Origin: JBOGTC01 sp050692055 | GTDB taxonomy: Bacteria > Chloroflexota > Limnocylindria > QHBO01 | Direction: 5' to 3' | Assembly: GCA_050692055.1 (NCBI GenBank) | Contig: JBOGTC010000072.1 | Span: forward strand, 1-64,000 | DNA length: 64,000 bases | Part shown: positions 1 through 8,187 of the stretch, one piece after another | Layout: each line of letters begins with the position of its first letter | How positions within the stretch are numbered: position 1 is the stretch's first letter | Notes under the pieces: model-generated | Told to the model about the DNA's origin: nothing | The model's input: only the letters and a program-made list of their open reading frames with translations | Database searches by the model: none | Position numbers and translations under genes: made by a program

Positions 1-3000
1 CTCCTGGACCGTTCGGCCGGTGGTGACGTCGAAGACGCGTGCCACGCCAACATCGCCGGCGAGGAACAACGATCCATCGTCGCTGAGGTCGATCGGTACG
101 CCGCCGTGCTCGAACTCGACGATCGGCTCGAATGTCACGGCGTCGTACAGGAGGAGCGGACGCATGCCCGGAGTCGCATCCGGTGCGTCGGCGTTCAGGA
201 ATGGGCCGTTCGCCGCGAGGTGGCGTCCATCAGGCGACACGGCGAACTGCGTCGGTATCACCTCGCCGCCCGCCGCTTCGGCCAGGAGCCGACCATCCTC
301 GGCCGCGTACCGCCGCAGCGGAGCGTCGTGATGCGACGTGAGCAGGGCTTGACCGTCCGGCGACCACGAGGCAGCAAACGGGCGCGAGGTCCCAATCGAC
401 AGCACCTCGGCTGACCCCTGGGCCGTGAGGTCCCAGATCCGCGCGGCGCCCGACGAGGTGGTCGACCCAAGGCGTGTGGCGTCCGGCGCGCAGCTCAGCC
501 CGTTGGTCTGGGCCGTTCCCGGCAGCGTCAAGGTTTCAACGCCGGATTCGAAGTCCCACACGTGGAGAAGCTCGTCCGCGGCGGCGGCCGCCAGGATTCG
601 TCCATCGCCGCTGATGCAGAGCCGTCCCGCGTCGGCCCCGACAGTCAGCGTCCGTGTGAGCTCGCCCGACTCGACAGCGATGACCTGGATCTCGCTCGGG
701 CGGCTGACGAACATCGCCAGCTCCTTCCCGGAGGGGTGGAATGCGACGCTGGTGACGATACGATCATCGCCTGCGTCTCCGAGGCTCGTGATCACGTCGC
801 CGGTGGCCACATCGAAGAGCCGGGTCACAGGCGCCACACCGTCGCCGATCGCCAGCCGCGAGCCATCCGGACTGAAGGCAACCGAGGTGGGATCGCCCGG
901 GAGATCGAAGCGGATCTGCTCGTCGCCCGCGAGGATGTCGTGAATCGACACGCTCTGGGGAGCGTCATCGACGACGTTGACGATGGCCAGGAGGCGCCCA
1001 TCGGTCGTGAGGGCAGGGAGGAAGCTTCCGTCTCCGAGCGATGCCAGTTCGGCGATCATCTGGCCGGACTGCAGGTCCCACACACGGGTCGGTCCACCGA
1101 TGTACGTCTGCGCCGCCACCTCGGCGGCGGCGCTGACCGCCACGCCGGTCAGTGGTTCCGGCACTTCAGGAAGGGTCCAGATCGGCTCGCCGGTGTCGAG
1201 GTTCCACAGCGTCGGCCGATTGCGCGGGGGAGCGCTCGAGAAGAGCCGCTCGCCGTCGCCGACGAAGGCCAGGGCGAAGCCGCCGACGTCGGCAGTCTGG
1301 ATCAGCCGATGCGCCAGGAGCGCCTCGTGCAGTGCCTCCACTGCCTCCGGGACCGGCGACTCGTTCGCCGCGCGGCGGACCTCCACCGCCTCGAGGGCGA
1401 GCAGCACGGCGAGGTCGGGATCGCTGGTGATCAGATCGCGGCTCGCCGCGGCCAGCTCGCGAGTTCGCTGCAGCCGTTCCTCCGCCTGGGCTCGGTTCTG
1501 TTGCGTGAAGGCGACCGTGACCAGGGCGAGGCCGACGAAGGCCGCGGCCAGCACGCCTCCGAAGAGGAAGCGGCGGCGGCGGCGGCGGACGGCCGCGAGG
1601 CGACGCTCGCGAGCCCGGCTGGCGACGAGGTAGGCTCGCTCGTCCTGGGTGAGCGCGAGGTCGGTGGCCGCGGTCCATCGCTCGAACTCCTCGAGACGTC
1701 CGCCGCCGAGCAGATAGTCGTCGATAGTGCCGGCGTCCCGCCAATCGGCGGCGGCGACCTGGAGCCGCCGTTGGAGCCGCAGGTCGTGACGCCGGTCGCC
1801 GATCCATGCGCCGAGCCTCGGCCACTCGCGGAACAGCGCCTCGTGGGCGACCTCGACGGTCGGCCCGCGGCTGACGGGGTCGCGGTCGAACGAGAGCAGT
1901 CGGTGTGCACCGAACTCCTGCAGCACGACGTCGATCAGTCCTGGCTGGAGGTCGATGCTCCGCAGCTCGGTTCTCCGGACCCTCCGCCGCGCATCTTCGC
2001 GCTGCTCGTCGACGCTCACCAGGCGCAGGAAGACCTGCCTGGCCGCTTCACGTGCCGGCGTCGGGAGGGATGCGTACACTTCCTCCGCGCGGCGGCCGAG
2101 GGCCCCGCGCACCCCGCCGGCCGCCTCATACGACGCCGTCGTCAGCCGCCGACCATCCCGGCGATCAAACAGCTCCGTCAGGGCATGCTGAAGGAGCGGC
2201 AACGCTCCAGGCTGCTCCGCGACGTCCGACACGACGCGCTCGACGAGGCCCGACTCGAAGTCCACGCCGACTTGGCCTGCCGGTCGTGCCACCGCCAGGC
2301 TCAGATCGTGGGCCGACGGTGGAGTGATGAGAACGAGGCCGGCGCGGAGGAGCTCGGCGAACGAGCGATGCTGCAGGGGCCCATCGAGGAAGTCGGCCCG
2401 GAGGGTGACGACGACACGGACCGGCGAGTCAGCATACGTCGCCAGCTGTGTGAGACCGTCCAGGAACTGGCTTCGGACGTGGGCATCGGTCGTCAGGCTG
2501 AACAGCTCTTCGAGCTGGTCGACGACCAGGATGAGCTGCGCACCCTCGGGCAGCGAGCGGCGCGCCACGTGCGCCATTCCGCCAGGATCGGCGAGCAGCT
2601 CCGCCAGGATGTGCTCGCGCGCTCGGGTCGCCACCCGCAAGAGCGCCGACCCCAGCTCCTCGAAGGGATGGGCGGCGGGGAACATCTCCGTCACCAGCCA
2701 CTCCTGCGAGCCGGGGATCGCGCCGGCGCGGATGGCGGGGATGAGCGCCGCGCGCACCAGTGACGACTTCCCGCTTCCGCTGGGCCCGATCAGGGCGACG
2801 AAGCGTCGCTCGCGCACGCTGTCCAGGAGCCGCTCGGCCAGCACCTGGCGACCGAAGAAGTCGAGCGCGTCGGACTCCTGGAACGCGCGCAAGCCCTTGT
2901 ACGGATTGCGGATCGACGCGGTGACATGCCCGCCCGGCGGCGCGATGACGTCCGCACCCGCGGCACGACGAAGCCCGCGCAGCAGGTCCTGGACGCCGCC

Positions 3001-4461
3001 TGGCGGTGCGGCGCGCGCGCCGGGCAGGGTTGCGCGGACGAGCGCATCCACCGCGGCGGGGATGTCCGGTCGGAATGACCTGAGGCCGGCTTCACGACCG
3101 GTGCCATCGGTCCGTCCGGTGAGCGCTTCGAGGGCGACCGCGGCGAGAGCTCGCACATCGGAGGAGGGTCCCGCGGCCGCGGTCTCCAGTCTCAGCGGGA
3201 TGATCGGAAAGTCGGTGAGGAGCGCGTCGCCTTTGCCGTCGAGCAGGATGTTCGTGGTGCTCACGGCGCCGTGGTTCAGCCCCGCCTCGCTCGCGGCGCC
3301 GAGGGCGGAACCGACCTGCTCGAGCAGCCGGAGGGTGGCAGTAAGGCTCCATGGCCCGTGCCGCAACGCCTCGTGCAGTGAGCTGCGCATCCACGGCATG
3401 ACCAGGAAGGACCCACGATCGTCCCGCCAGAAGTCGAGCAGCGGCACCACGTGCCGGTGGTCAATCCGCGCGATGGCCTGAGCGCGCGGTTCGAACGCCT
3501 GGACGAAGGCGGCCGAATCCGCGATCTGGGGGTGGACGACCTTGATGGCCACCTCGCGGCCGACAGAGGACTGGTAGCCGCGATAGACGGTCGTGGTGCG
3601 TCCGGCACCGACGTGATCGCGCAGCTCGAAGCCCCGGACAACGTCGTATGGGGTCGCCTTCACTACACTCGGCTCGCCCGCCGACGCCGTCCCGATGCTC
3701 CCCGCAAGAGCCGGCGGCAGCAGCGCCGCATCCTGTGCCAGGATTCGCTGCTCGAGCGACTGCAGCTCGGGCGACGGGTCGATGCCGAGCTCCTCGACCA
3801 GCATCTCGCGCGTTTGCCGATAGGCCGCGAGCGCGTCCGCCTGGCGGCCGGCACGGTACAGGGCGACCATTTGCAGGCTGCGCAACCGCTCTCGGAAGGG
3901 ATGCTCCCTGGTCAGGGCCTCCAGCTCTATGGCCGCCGGTCCATGCAGCCCCGCATCCAGATCGGCCTGCAGACGGTCCTCGATGGCGCCGATGCGCAAC
4001 TCGCGCAGCCGAACCGCCTCGAGGCGCACCGCCGGTGTCTCCTCGAGCCCCGCGTATGGCTCACCGCGCCACAGGGCCAGTGCCTCGCGGAACAGGGAGC
4101 CGGCACCGGCCGGACTGTCGCGCATCCTGTCTCTCGCCGACTCCACGAGCGACTCGAAGCGGCGCGCATCCACGGCGTCGGGCGGCGCGGCGAGGCGGTA
4201 GCCACCGCCCTCCCAGCGAATCTCGTCGTCCACCAAGCGCCGCAGTTCCGAGACATATGTCTGAATGACGTGACGCGCCCCGTCGGGTGGCTCGTCGGCC
4301 CACAGCTCGTCGACGAGGCGATCGTGGGCTACGGTCCGTCCGACGTCGATGAGCAGCAGCGCCAGCACGAGCCGCTGCTTCCGACCGCCAAGACCGACGA
4401 TGGTCCGCTCGGAGCCGGCTTCGAGCGGTCCCAGGACTTGGTACCGCACGGGGAGCACCAT
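1..4461 (-). CDS. SARP-type regulator fused to pseudokinase, nSTAND NTPase and WD40 propeller (3' end outside window)
   Basis: The reading frame opens at ATG 4461 and runs without a stop through base 1, so at least 1487 residues are encoded. Residues about 1-95 form an OmpR-like winged helix and about 100-245 a bacterial transcriptional activation (BTAD) domain, the SARP arrangement. Residues about 275-450 resemble a Ser/Thr kinase: GAGRTTTV loop and VAIK lysine (K307) are kept, but HRDxKxxN reads HGAVSTTN (397-404) and DFG reads DFP (417-419), so catalysis is unlikely. An nSTAND ATPase follows, with Walker A GPSGSGKSS (559-567) and Walker B LILVVDQLEE (644-652). An Arg-rich stretch and one membrane helix (about 965-985) precede WD40-like repeats from about 1030. 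It is probably a membrane-tethered signal-integrating transcription factor; its ligand is unknown. Confidence 0.9.
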   Translation of the reverse strand, partial: MVLPVRYQVLGPLEAGSERTIVGLGGRKQRLVLALLLIDVGRTVAHDRLVDELWADEPPDGARHVIQTYVSELRRLVDDEIRWEGGGYRLAAPPDAVDARRFESLVESARDRMRDSPAGAGSLFREALALWRGEPYAGLEETPAVRLEAVRLRELRIGAIEDRLQADLDAGLHGPAAIELEALTREHPFRERLRSLQMVALYRAGRQADALAAYRQTREMLVEELGIDPSPELQSLEQRILAQDAALLPPALAGSIGTASAGEPSVVKATPYDVVRGFELRDHVGAGRTTTVYRGYQSSVGREVAIKVVHPQIADSAAFVQAFEPRAQAIARIDHRHVVPLLDFWRDDRGSFLVMPWMRSSLHEALRHGPWSLTATLRLLEQVGSALGAASEAGLNHGAVSTTNILLDGKGDALLTDFPIIPLRLETAAAGPSSDVRALAAVALEALTGRTDGTGREAGLRSFRPDIPAAVDALVRATLPGARAAPPGGVQDLLRGLRRAAGADVIAPPGGHVTASIRNPYKGLRAFQESDALDFFGRQVLAERLLDSVRERRFVALIGPSGSGKSSLVRAALIPAIRAGAIPGSQEWLVTEMFPAAHPFEELGSALLRVATRAREHILAELLADPGGMAHVARRSLPEGAQLILVVDQLEELFSLTTDAHVRSQFLDGLTQLATYADSPVRVVVTLRADFLDGPLQHRSFAELLRAGLVLITPPSAHDLSLAVARPAGQVGVDFESGLVERVVSDVAEQPGALPLLQHALTELFDRRDGRRLTTASYEAAGGVRGALGRRAEEVYASLPTPAREAARQVFLRLVSVDEQREDARRRVRRTELRSIDLQPGLIDVVLQEFGAHRLLSFDRDPVSRGPTVEVAHEALFREWPRLGAWIGDRRHDLRLQRRLQVAAADWRDAGTIDDYLLGGGRLEEFERWTAATDLALTQDERAYLVASRARERRLAAVRRRRRRFLFGGVLAAAFVGLALVTVAFTQQNRAQAEERLQRTRELAAASRDLITSDPDLAVLLALEAVEVRRAANESPVPEAVEALHEALLAHRLIQTADVGGFALAFVGDGERLFSSAPPRNRPTLWNLDTGEPIWTLPEVPEPLTGVAVSAAAEVAAQTYIGGPTRVWDLQSGQMIAELASLGDGSFLPALTTDGRLLAIVNVVDDAPQSVSIHDILAGDEQIRFDLPGDPTSVAFSPDGSRLAIGDGVAPVTRLFDVATGDVITSLGDAGDDRIVTSVAFHPSGKELAMFVSRPSEIQVIAVESGELTRTLTVGADAGRLCISGDGRILAAAAADELLHVWDFESGVETLTLPGTAQTNGLSCAPDATRLGSTTSSGAARIWDLTAQGSAEVLSIGTSRPFAASWSPDGQALLTSHHDAPLRRYAAEDGRLLAEAAGGEVIPTQFAVSPDGRHLAANGPFLNADAPDATPGMRPLLLYDAVTFEPIVEFEHGGVPIDLSDDGSLFLAGDVGVARVFDVTTGRTVQE

Positions 4462-4535
4462 ACCGCGCCTCTCAAGCCCCACGGATCGTCTTGATGCTGG
4501 CGGATCGCAGCCTGATGTTGCAGGGCTCGTCGTGG

Positions 4536-5084
4536 TTACGGTGCGGCCGCGAAGTAGGAACAGACCTCGTCCAGCTCCCCTTCGAGGATCATCCAGCGCC
4601 CCGCCAACGCGAGGATGTCTCCGGTGGCGAGGTCCCGGACGATCCGTCCTGCGTCCTTCAACAGCAGTCCCCCATGAGGGGCATGGATGTTGACGAGGGT
4701 TCCGGTGGCGGTCACGGTCCCGTCATCAGGGTCGACCACCACGCTAAAGGCTGGCCTCTCGAAGGCAAGCCTGCCGTTTGCGCTCAACTGAAGATCCCCG
4801 CGGATGTGCTCGATCACCCGCCCATCGCTGAACTGAGTCGAGCTCACATGCAGGATGCCTTCCTGGAGGATGGGCGTTCCGCAGAAGCCGGAGAGGAAGT
4901 GGGGACCCGACAGCACCACCGTGAACTCCTCGCGGACCGGGGGGTCGGCAGCCGCCACGGCAGGCGGGCCGAGGACCTCCAGCGACACCAGGGCAACGAC
5001 CACGAACGGGAGAAGCCCGATCCTGCGGCCCGCCGGCCGATTCCGTCGATCCACCTTGCTCAGCCTGATGAACAGCGCGCGCAT
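4536..5084 (-). CDS. Exported protein of unknown function, 182 aa
   Basis: The product begins with a basic segment and a hydrophobic stretch (GLLPFVVVALVSLEVL) ending in an Ala-rich AVAAADP site, which reads as a Sec signal peptide. The mature part is about 140 residues, beta-rich in appearance, with two Cys (in FCGTP and VCSYF) that could pair. No family is recognised. I chose ATG 5084 over ATG 5099 because AAGGAGG lies five bases before it and would otherwise be inside the gene. It lies between the SARP fusion and another exported-protein gene on the same strand, and shares with the latter a heptamer repeat 82-102 bases upstream of its start, so joint control by the neighbouring SARP protein is plausible. 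Confidence 0.75.
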   Translation of the reverse strand: MRALFIRLSKVDRRNRPAGRRIGLLPFVVVALVSLEVLGPPAVAAADPPVREEFTVVLSGPHFLSGFCGTPILQEGILHVSSTQFSDGRVIEHIRGDLQLSANGRLAFERPAFSVVVDPDDGTVTATGTLVNIHAPHGGLLLKDAGRIVRDLATGDILALAGRWMILEGELDEVCSYFAAAP

Positions 5085-5165
5085 ATGAGCCTCCTTCATC
5101 GGCCCGTGAGTCGCGGGTCTGGTCGGCCCGATCTCCGGGAACGCGGCTCAGGCTGCATTCGCCCT

Positions 5166-5186
5166 CTCAAGAACGGCTCAAGACCG
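5166..5186 (-). promoter_or_regulatory. SARP-like operator, copy 1: two direct heptamers at 11-bp pitch
   Basis: On the plus strand this is CTCAAGA, ACGG, CTCAAGA, CCG. On the coding strand of the gene at 5084 it is TCTTGAG twice, four bases apart. Ten bases downstream lies CAGCCT (5155-5150), at a position that fits a -10 hexamer. The identical 21 bases recur at 5954. SARP proteins are known to bind direct heptamers at one helical turn just upstream of -10. Binding here is inference. Confidence 0.6.
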
Positions 5187-5217
5187 GCCTGTCGCGTTGT
5201 TCGCGCCGCAGGTCCAA

Positions 5218-5910
5218 TCAGCTTCCCGATGGCTCCTCGTCGAGGATCAGCCCGTCGATGAACGTCTCGACGCGGTCCTCGGAGAAGCGATCGGCACTCG
5301 CCCCGTAGGCGATCGCGAGGTCGCGATCGTCGAAGAGGATGAAGCGCCAGGCCATCTCCCCAGGAAGCATCGAGACATCGGTTCCCTCATGGGGTGCTCC
5401 GATGAGGATGATCCGCAGGACGCCACCGGCCAGATCCGGGGGTGGTTCATACATGGAGCGTGCCTCGAACATGGTCGCCGCTGACCCGCCGACCGTTGCC
5501 CGCTCCTGGCTGACTGCCTCGAAGTTCGGGTGCTGCGACAGCCAGGCCGCGAATTCCGCGGGCCACGGTTCCGCCGTCGGGGTACCGTCTTCGAACTCTC
5601 CGGTGAACACGTCGACCTCAGGGGCGCCGCCCGCGGTGCGGAAGATCACGATCCGCTCTGCGATCCCGCTCTCCTCCACCGGCGTGCTGGCCACCACCGC
5701 TTCCCGGCTCTCGTAGGCAACCCAGCCGTCAGGGAGGGAGACGCTGACCGGGACAGCGAACTCCTCTGAGGTGAAGGTCGTTGCCTGCGCGGGAGACGTT
5801 GTCCCCTCCTGCGCGACATCGGTCTCGTCCTTGATGGCGAAGTAGACGATGACACCGATCAGGGCGGCGGCGGCCAAGGCCACCCCCGCGACCACAGGTT
5901 GGATGCGCAT
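5218..5910 (-). CDS. Membrane-anchored or exported protein of unknown function, 230 aa
   Basis: Starting at ATG 5910, the product opens with MRIQPVVAGVALAAAALIGV, an uncleaved signal anchor or signal peptide, then a Thr/Ser-rich linker and a soluble domain of about 180 residues. No catalytic motif or known family is evident. The sequence (for example VSVSLPDGWVAYES) resembles small exported proteins annotated only as hypothetical in Chloroflexota and Actinomycetota. ATG 5910 is preferred over ATG 5958 because GGAGG sits eight bases upstream; the longer start would also run through the conserved heptamer repeat. Same strand as the exported-protein gene at 5084 and the SARP fusion, with its own promoter-like region. 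Confidence 0.75.
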   Translation of the reverse strand: MRIQPVVAGVALAAAALIGVIVYFAIKDETDVAQEGTTSPAQATTFTSEEFAVPVSVSLPDGWVAYESREAVVASTPVEESGIAERIVIFRTAGGAPEVDVFTGEFEDGTPTAEPWPAEFAAWLSQHPNFEAVSQERATVGGSAATMFEARSMYEPPPDLAGGVLRIILIGAPHEGTDVSMLPGEMAWRFILFDDRDLAIAYGASADRFSEDRVETFIDGLILDEEPSGS

Positions 5911-5953
5911 TGTGACGTCCTCCGACACCGGGACGACACGCTGCGCTGGCTCG

Positions 5954-5974
5954 CTCAAGAACGGCTCAAGACCG
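5954..5974 (-). promoter_or_regulatory. SARP-like operator, copy 2: two direct heptamers at 11-bp pitch
   Basis: Identical over 21 bases to the element at 5166. On the coding strand TCTTGAG occurs twice, followed after ten bases by CAGCGT (5943-5938), the counterpart of CAGCCT in copy 1. The start codon at 5910 with GGAGG lies about 20 bases beyond the predicted transcription start. The identical spacing of repeat and hexamer in front of two otherwise unrelated genes argues for a shared activator. Confidence 0.6.
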
Positions 5975-6035
5975 ACTGTGGCGTGCGCTCCACATGGTCC
6001 CGACGGTGATCGGCCCCGACGGGCTGCTCATGACT

Positions 6036-6210
6036 TACGCCGACGCTTGAGCGGCCCGCTCCCACTCACCGCGACCGACGATCGGGATGCGGATCAACGG
6101 TTCACGCCGGAAGCTGAAACGCGGGTCCGTCCCCGGTCGGGCCCGCCACCAAGCCCTTGCTTGCTGAGCGACCAAGCGTGCAGTTCCCCAGAGTCCGCGT
6201 TGCCCGAGGC
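6036..6210. repeat. Dispersed intergenic repeat, copy A
   Basis: About 118 bases (6036-6153) align almost without gaps to 16404-16522, with weaker similarity to about 6210/16585. Shared blocks include CCCGCTCCCACTC, GATCGGGAT, GCGGGTCCG and CGGTCGGGCCCGCCACCAAG. It fills most of the gene-free stretch 5911-6300. Read on the minus strand, the repeat end encodes LIRIPIxGRxEWERAA before a stop in both copies, but the rest of the frame is not conserved. Nothing else is recognised in 6211-6300. Confidence 0.6.
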
Positions 6211-6300
6211 GCGGATTGGTCCTCACTTTCGACCACGTCTGCAGGGGGCGATGCAGCCGGGATGACGAGCGGGCCGTCCCATTTTCACCAGCTCAGCGGA

Positions 6301-7403
6301 TCAGGCCGCGGCGACCGCGTCACGAGACTTCTGGATTGTCAGCAGCAGCTCTTCAACCGATTTGGCAAATGAGCCGATACCCTCGTCGATCAACTCGTCG
6401 GTGACCGCGCGCATGCTGATGCCCAGCGCTTCCAACCGTCGCAGCGCGTCACGTGCCTCGGCGAGGCCAAAGTCGATGGTGCGTGCCACGCGACCGTGAT
6501 CGATGAACGCCTCGATCGTCTCGAGCGGCATCGTGTTGACCGTCTCGGGACCGATCAGCTCCTCGATGTAAAGCACGTCACGGTAGTCAGGGTCCTTGGT
6601 CGATGTGCTTGCCCAAAGGCAGCGTTGGGCCCTGGCGCCGACGCGGCGCAACTGTGCGAACTCGGGGCCGCCAAAGATCTCGCCGAAGGCGGCGTAGGCC
6701 ACCTTGGCGTTGGCGATCGCGGCGTTGCCCCGGGCATCGCGCGCCGCTCGAGTACCGAGCGCATCGAGGCGTTTGTCGATCTTCGCATCGACCCGGGATA
6801 CGAAGAAGCTGGCAACTGAGCTGACGCGAGAGATGTCCTCCCCGCGCTCGAGTCGCGCTCGCAGGCCGCCGAGGTATGCGTGCGCGACGCGACGGTAGAC
6901 GTCAACGCTGAACATCAGCGTGATATTGATGTTGATGCCCTCACTGACGGCCTGCTCGATGGCCGGGATGCTCGCTTCGGTCGCGGGGATCTTGACGTAA
7001 CGTTCGGTCGCGCTAGGCGCGTCCATAGGTGGCGCGCCTGTTCCACGGTGGCCTGCGTGTCGTCGGCAAGTGCGGGTTCCACCTCGATCGAGGCGTAGCC
7101 GTCGATGCCGTCCGAGGCCTCGTAGAGCGGGCGCAGGATGTCAGCGGCGTCTCCAACGTCACCCACGGCGATCTCCTCGAACATCTCCTCGGCTGAAGCG
7201 CCCTGGGCTCCCATGCGCCCAATCAGCTCGTCGTACTGGCCACTGGCGACGGCCTTGGCAAAGATCGTCGGATTGCTCGTCAGCCCGCGGATGCCCTGGT
7301 CGATAAGTGCTTGGAGCCTGCCCTCCCTGATCAGGGCGCGGTCGACAAAGTCCAGCCAAGGGCTCTGATCCTGTTCGGCGTGCAGTCGGTGCAAGGCTGT
7401 CAA
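6301..7403 (-). pseudogene. tal: Transaldolase, interrupted by a single-base frameshift
   Basis: Two overlapping frames together make one transaldolase of about 367 residues (the longer, TIGR00876-like type). The N-terminal part includes LTSNPTIFAKAV; the C-terminal part begins at the active-site segment VKIPATEAS (Schiff-base Lys) and continues through NITLMFSVDVYRR and ASFFVSRVDAKID. The frames meet at about 6998-7003, where coding-strand AACGTTACGTC should read AACGTNTACGTC, giving PNVYVKIPAT, so one base is missing. It could be a true mutation or an assembly error; sequence on both sides looks intact. The start is TTG 7403, overlapping the stop of the SufR-like gene as TTGA, with AGGAG upstream. 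The enzyme links sedoheptulose-7-P and glyceraldehyde-3-P in the pentose phosphate pathway. Confidence 0.85.
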
Positions 7404-8098
7404 GCGATGTCTCCTGTCTCGGGGCGGTTTGCAGTCACGAACGCCACGCAACAGAAGCCCGGTTGTGGGTCGAGCACCGGCTGCAGCTCGGTTGCGCCGG
7501 CGCCGCGGGTGATGCCCTCGGCCAGTGCCAGGTTGGTGCCGCAGACGAGCGGCCGGTGCGCCTCGGCCAGCGCGTCGAACGGACAGTTGTGAAGGCGGAT
7601 GGTTCCGGTGTCGTCCGTTACCGGCTCATAGCCGCCGGCCTCGAGTGCGGCGGTCAGTCGCTTGGTAGGAGCATTGCGCCGCGATGCGGTGCCGAGGTTC
7701 TCGCCTAGCTCGCGCGCGGCGTCGTGCAGCGGGACCGGCAGCGACCCCTCGCCGACCTTCTCGAGCGCCGACGCAAAGAGCTGAGCGGCCCGCTCGTAGC
7801 GGCGCTCGGGCAGCGTCACGCTGAACTCCCGATCGGCGCGCCAGTACACACGCGCGGGACGGCCAGCTCCCGGCCCCACGCGACCCGTCAGACGGCGGTA
7901 GCCGCCATCGAGCAGTCCGGCCGCGGCGAGGCGGTCGAGATGGAACGTCGCCAACGCGCGGCTGATCTTCAGTGCTTTGGCAGCCTCCTCACGTCCTACC
8001 GGACGCCCCTGGGCAACCACCCAGTGGTAGAGGTCACGTCGTTTGGGCTCATCGAGCAGACCGATGGCGGCGAGGTCCTGGTCGCGTGCTTTCCTCAT
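7400..8098 (-). CDS. SufR-like iron-sulfur HTH transcriptional regulator (copy 1)
   Basis: The 232-residue protein has an N-terminal winged helix-turn-helix (about 15-65, with SRALATFHLDRL) and a C-terminal cysteine domain: C172, C186, C216 and C217 in NCPFDALAEA, LVCGTN and GFCCVAF. This pattern is typical of SufR-type [Fe-S] repressors of the DeoR/ArsR-like superfamily. It starts without a leader, with TAGAAT eight bases before ATG 8098, and overlaps the transaldolase start by TTGA, so both genes form one transcript. It probably senses redox or iron state and controls its own operon and the divergent one through the paired motif at 8111 and 8161. Its exact ligand and targets are inferred. 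Confidence 0.85.
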   Translation of the reverse strand: MRKARDQDLAAIGLLDEPKRRDLYHWVVAQGRPVGREEAAKALKISRALATFHLDRLAAAGLLDGGYRRLTGRVGPGAGRPARVYWRADREFSVTLPERRYERAAQLFASALEKVGEGSLPVPLHDAARELGENLGTASRRNAPTKRLTAALEAGGYEPVTDDTGTIRLHNCPFDALAEAHRPLVCGTNLALAEGITRGAGATELQPVLDPQPGFCCVAFVTANRPETGDIA

Positions 8099-8106
8099 GG
8101 GATTTC

Positions 8107-8112
8107 ATTCTA
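8107..8112 (-). promoter_or_regulatory. -10 hexamer TAGAAT of the SufR-like/tal operon, leaderless
   Basis: TAGAAT on the minus strand ends eight bases before ATG 8098, leaving no room for a Shine-Dalgarno sequence. No clear -35 is present. The TATCAC/CGATAGAG motif at 8111-8137 overlaps its upstream edge. Confidence 0.6.
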
Positions 8113-8137
8113 TCACATAAGGACACTGGCGATAGAG
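8111..8137. promoter_or_regulatory. Operator-like motif copy 1: TATCAC-N13-CGATAGAG
   Basis: TATCAC at 8111-8116 and CGATAGAG at 8130-8137 are 19 bases apart start to start and include an imperfect inverted pair CTATC/GATAG. The same two blocks with identical spacing recur at 8161-8187. Copy 1 lies over the core promoter of the SufR-like gene. Confidence 0.55.
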
Positions 8138-8166
8138 TTGACAAGGATGCTGAAACGATGTATCAC
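8138..8166 (+). promoter_or_regulatory. Sigma-A-type promoter TTGACA-N17-TATCAC, leaderless
   Basis: TTGACA at 8138-8143 is separated by exactly 17 bases from TATCAC at 8161-8166, and ATG 8173 follows after six bases, so transcription should start at or next to the start codon. It is the best-formed promoter in the window. It drives the cupredoxin/DUF2935 operon. Confidence 0.75.
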
Positions 8167-8187
8167 TAGCACATGCTAACGATAGAG
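8161..8187. promoter_or_regulatory. Operator-like motif copy 2: TATCAC-N13-CGATAGAG
   Basis: Second copy of the paired blocks, starting exactly 50 bases after copy 1. TATCAC doubles as the -10 hexamer of the plus-strand promoter and CGATAGAG lies just inside the first gene. A protein bound here would block RNA polymerase. Confidence 0.55.

Noticed and set aside
562..2763. Long plus-strand open frame (733 codons) opposite the SARP fusion
   Set aside because: It is antisense to a reading frame with clear domains and has no recognisable protein motif; long antisense frames are expected in GC-rich genes.
6035..6226. 63-codon minus-strand frame in the gene-free stretch
   Set aside because: The same repeat at 16404 keeps only the last 18 or so residues; the rest is out of frame there, so coding is doubtful and it is reported as a repeat.
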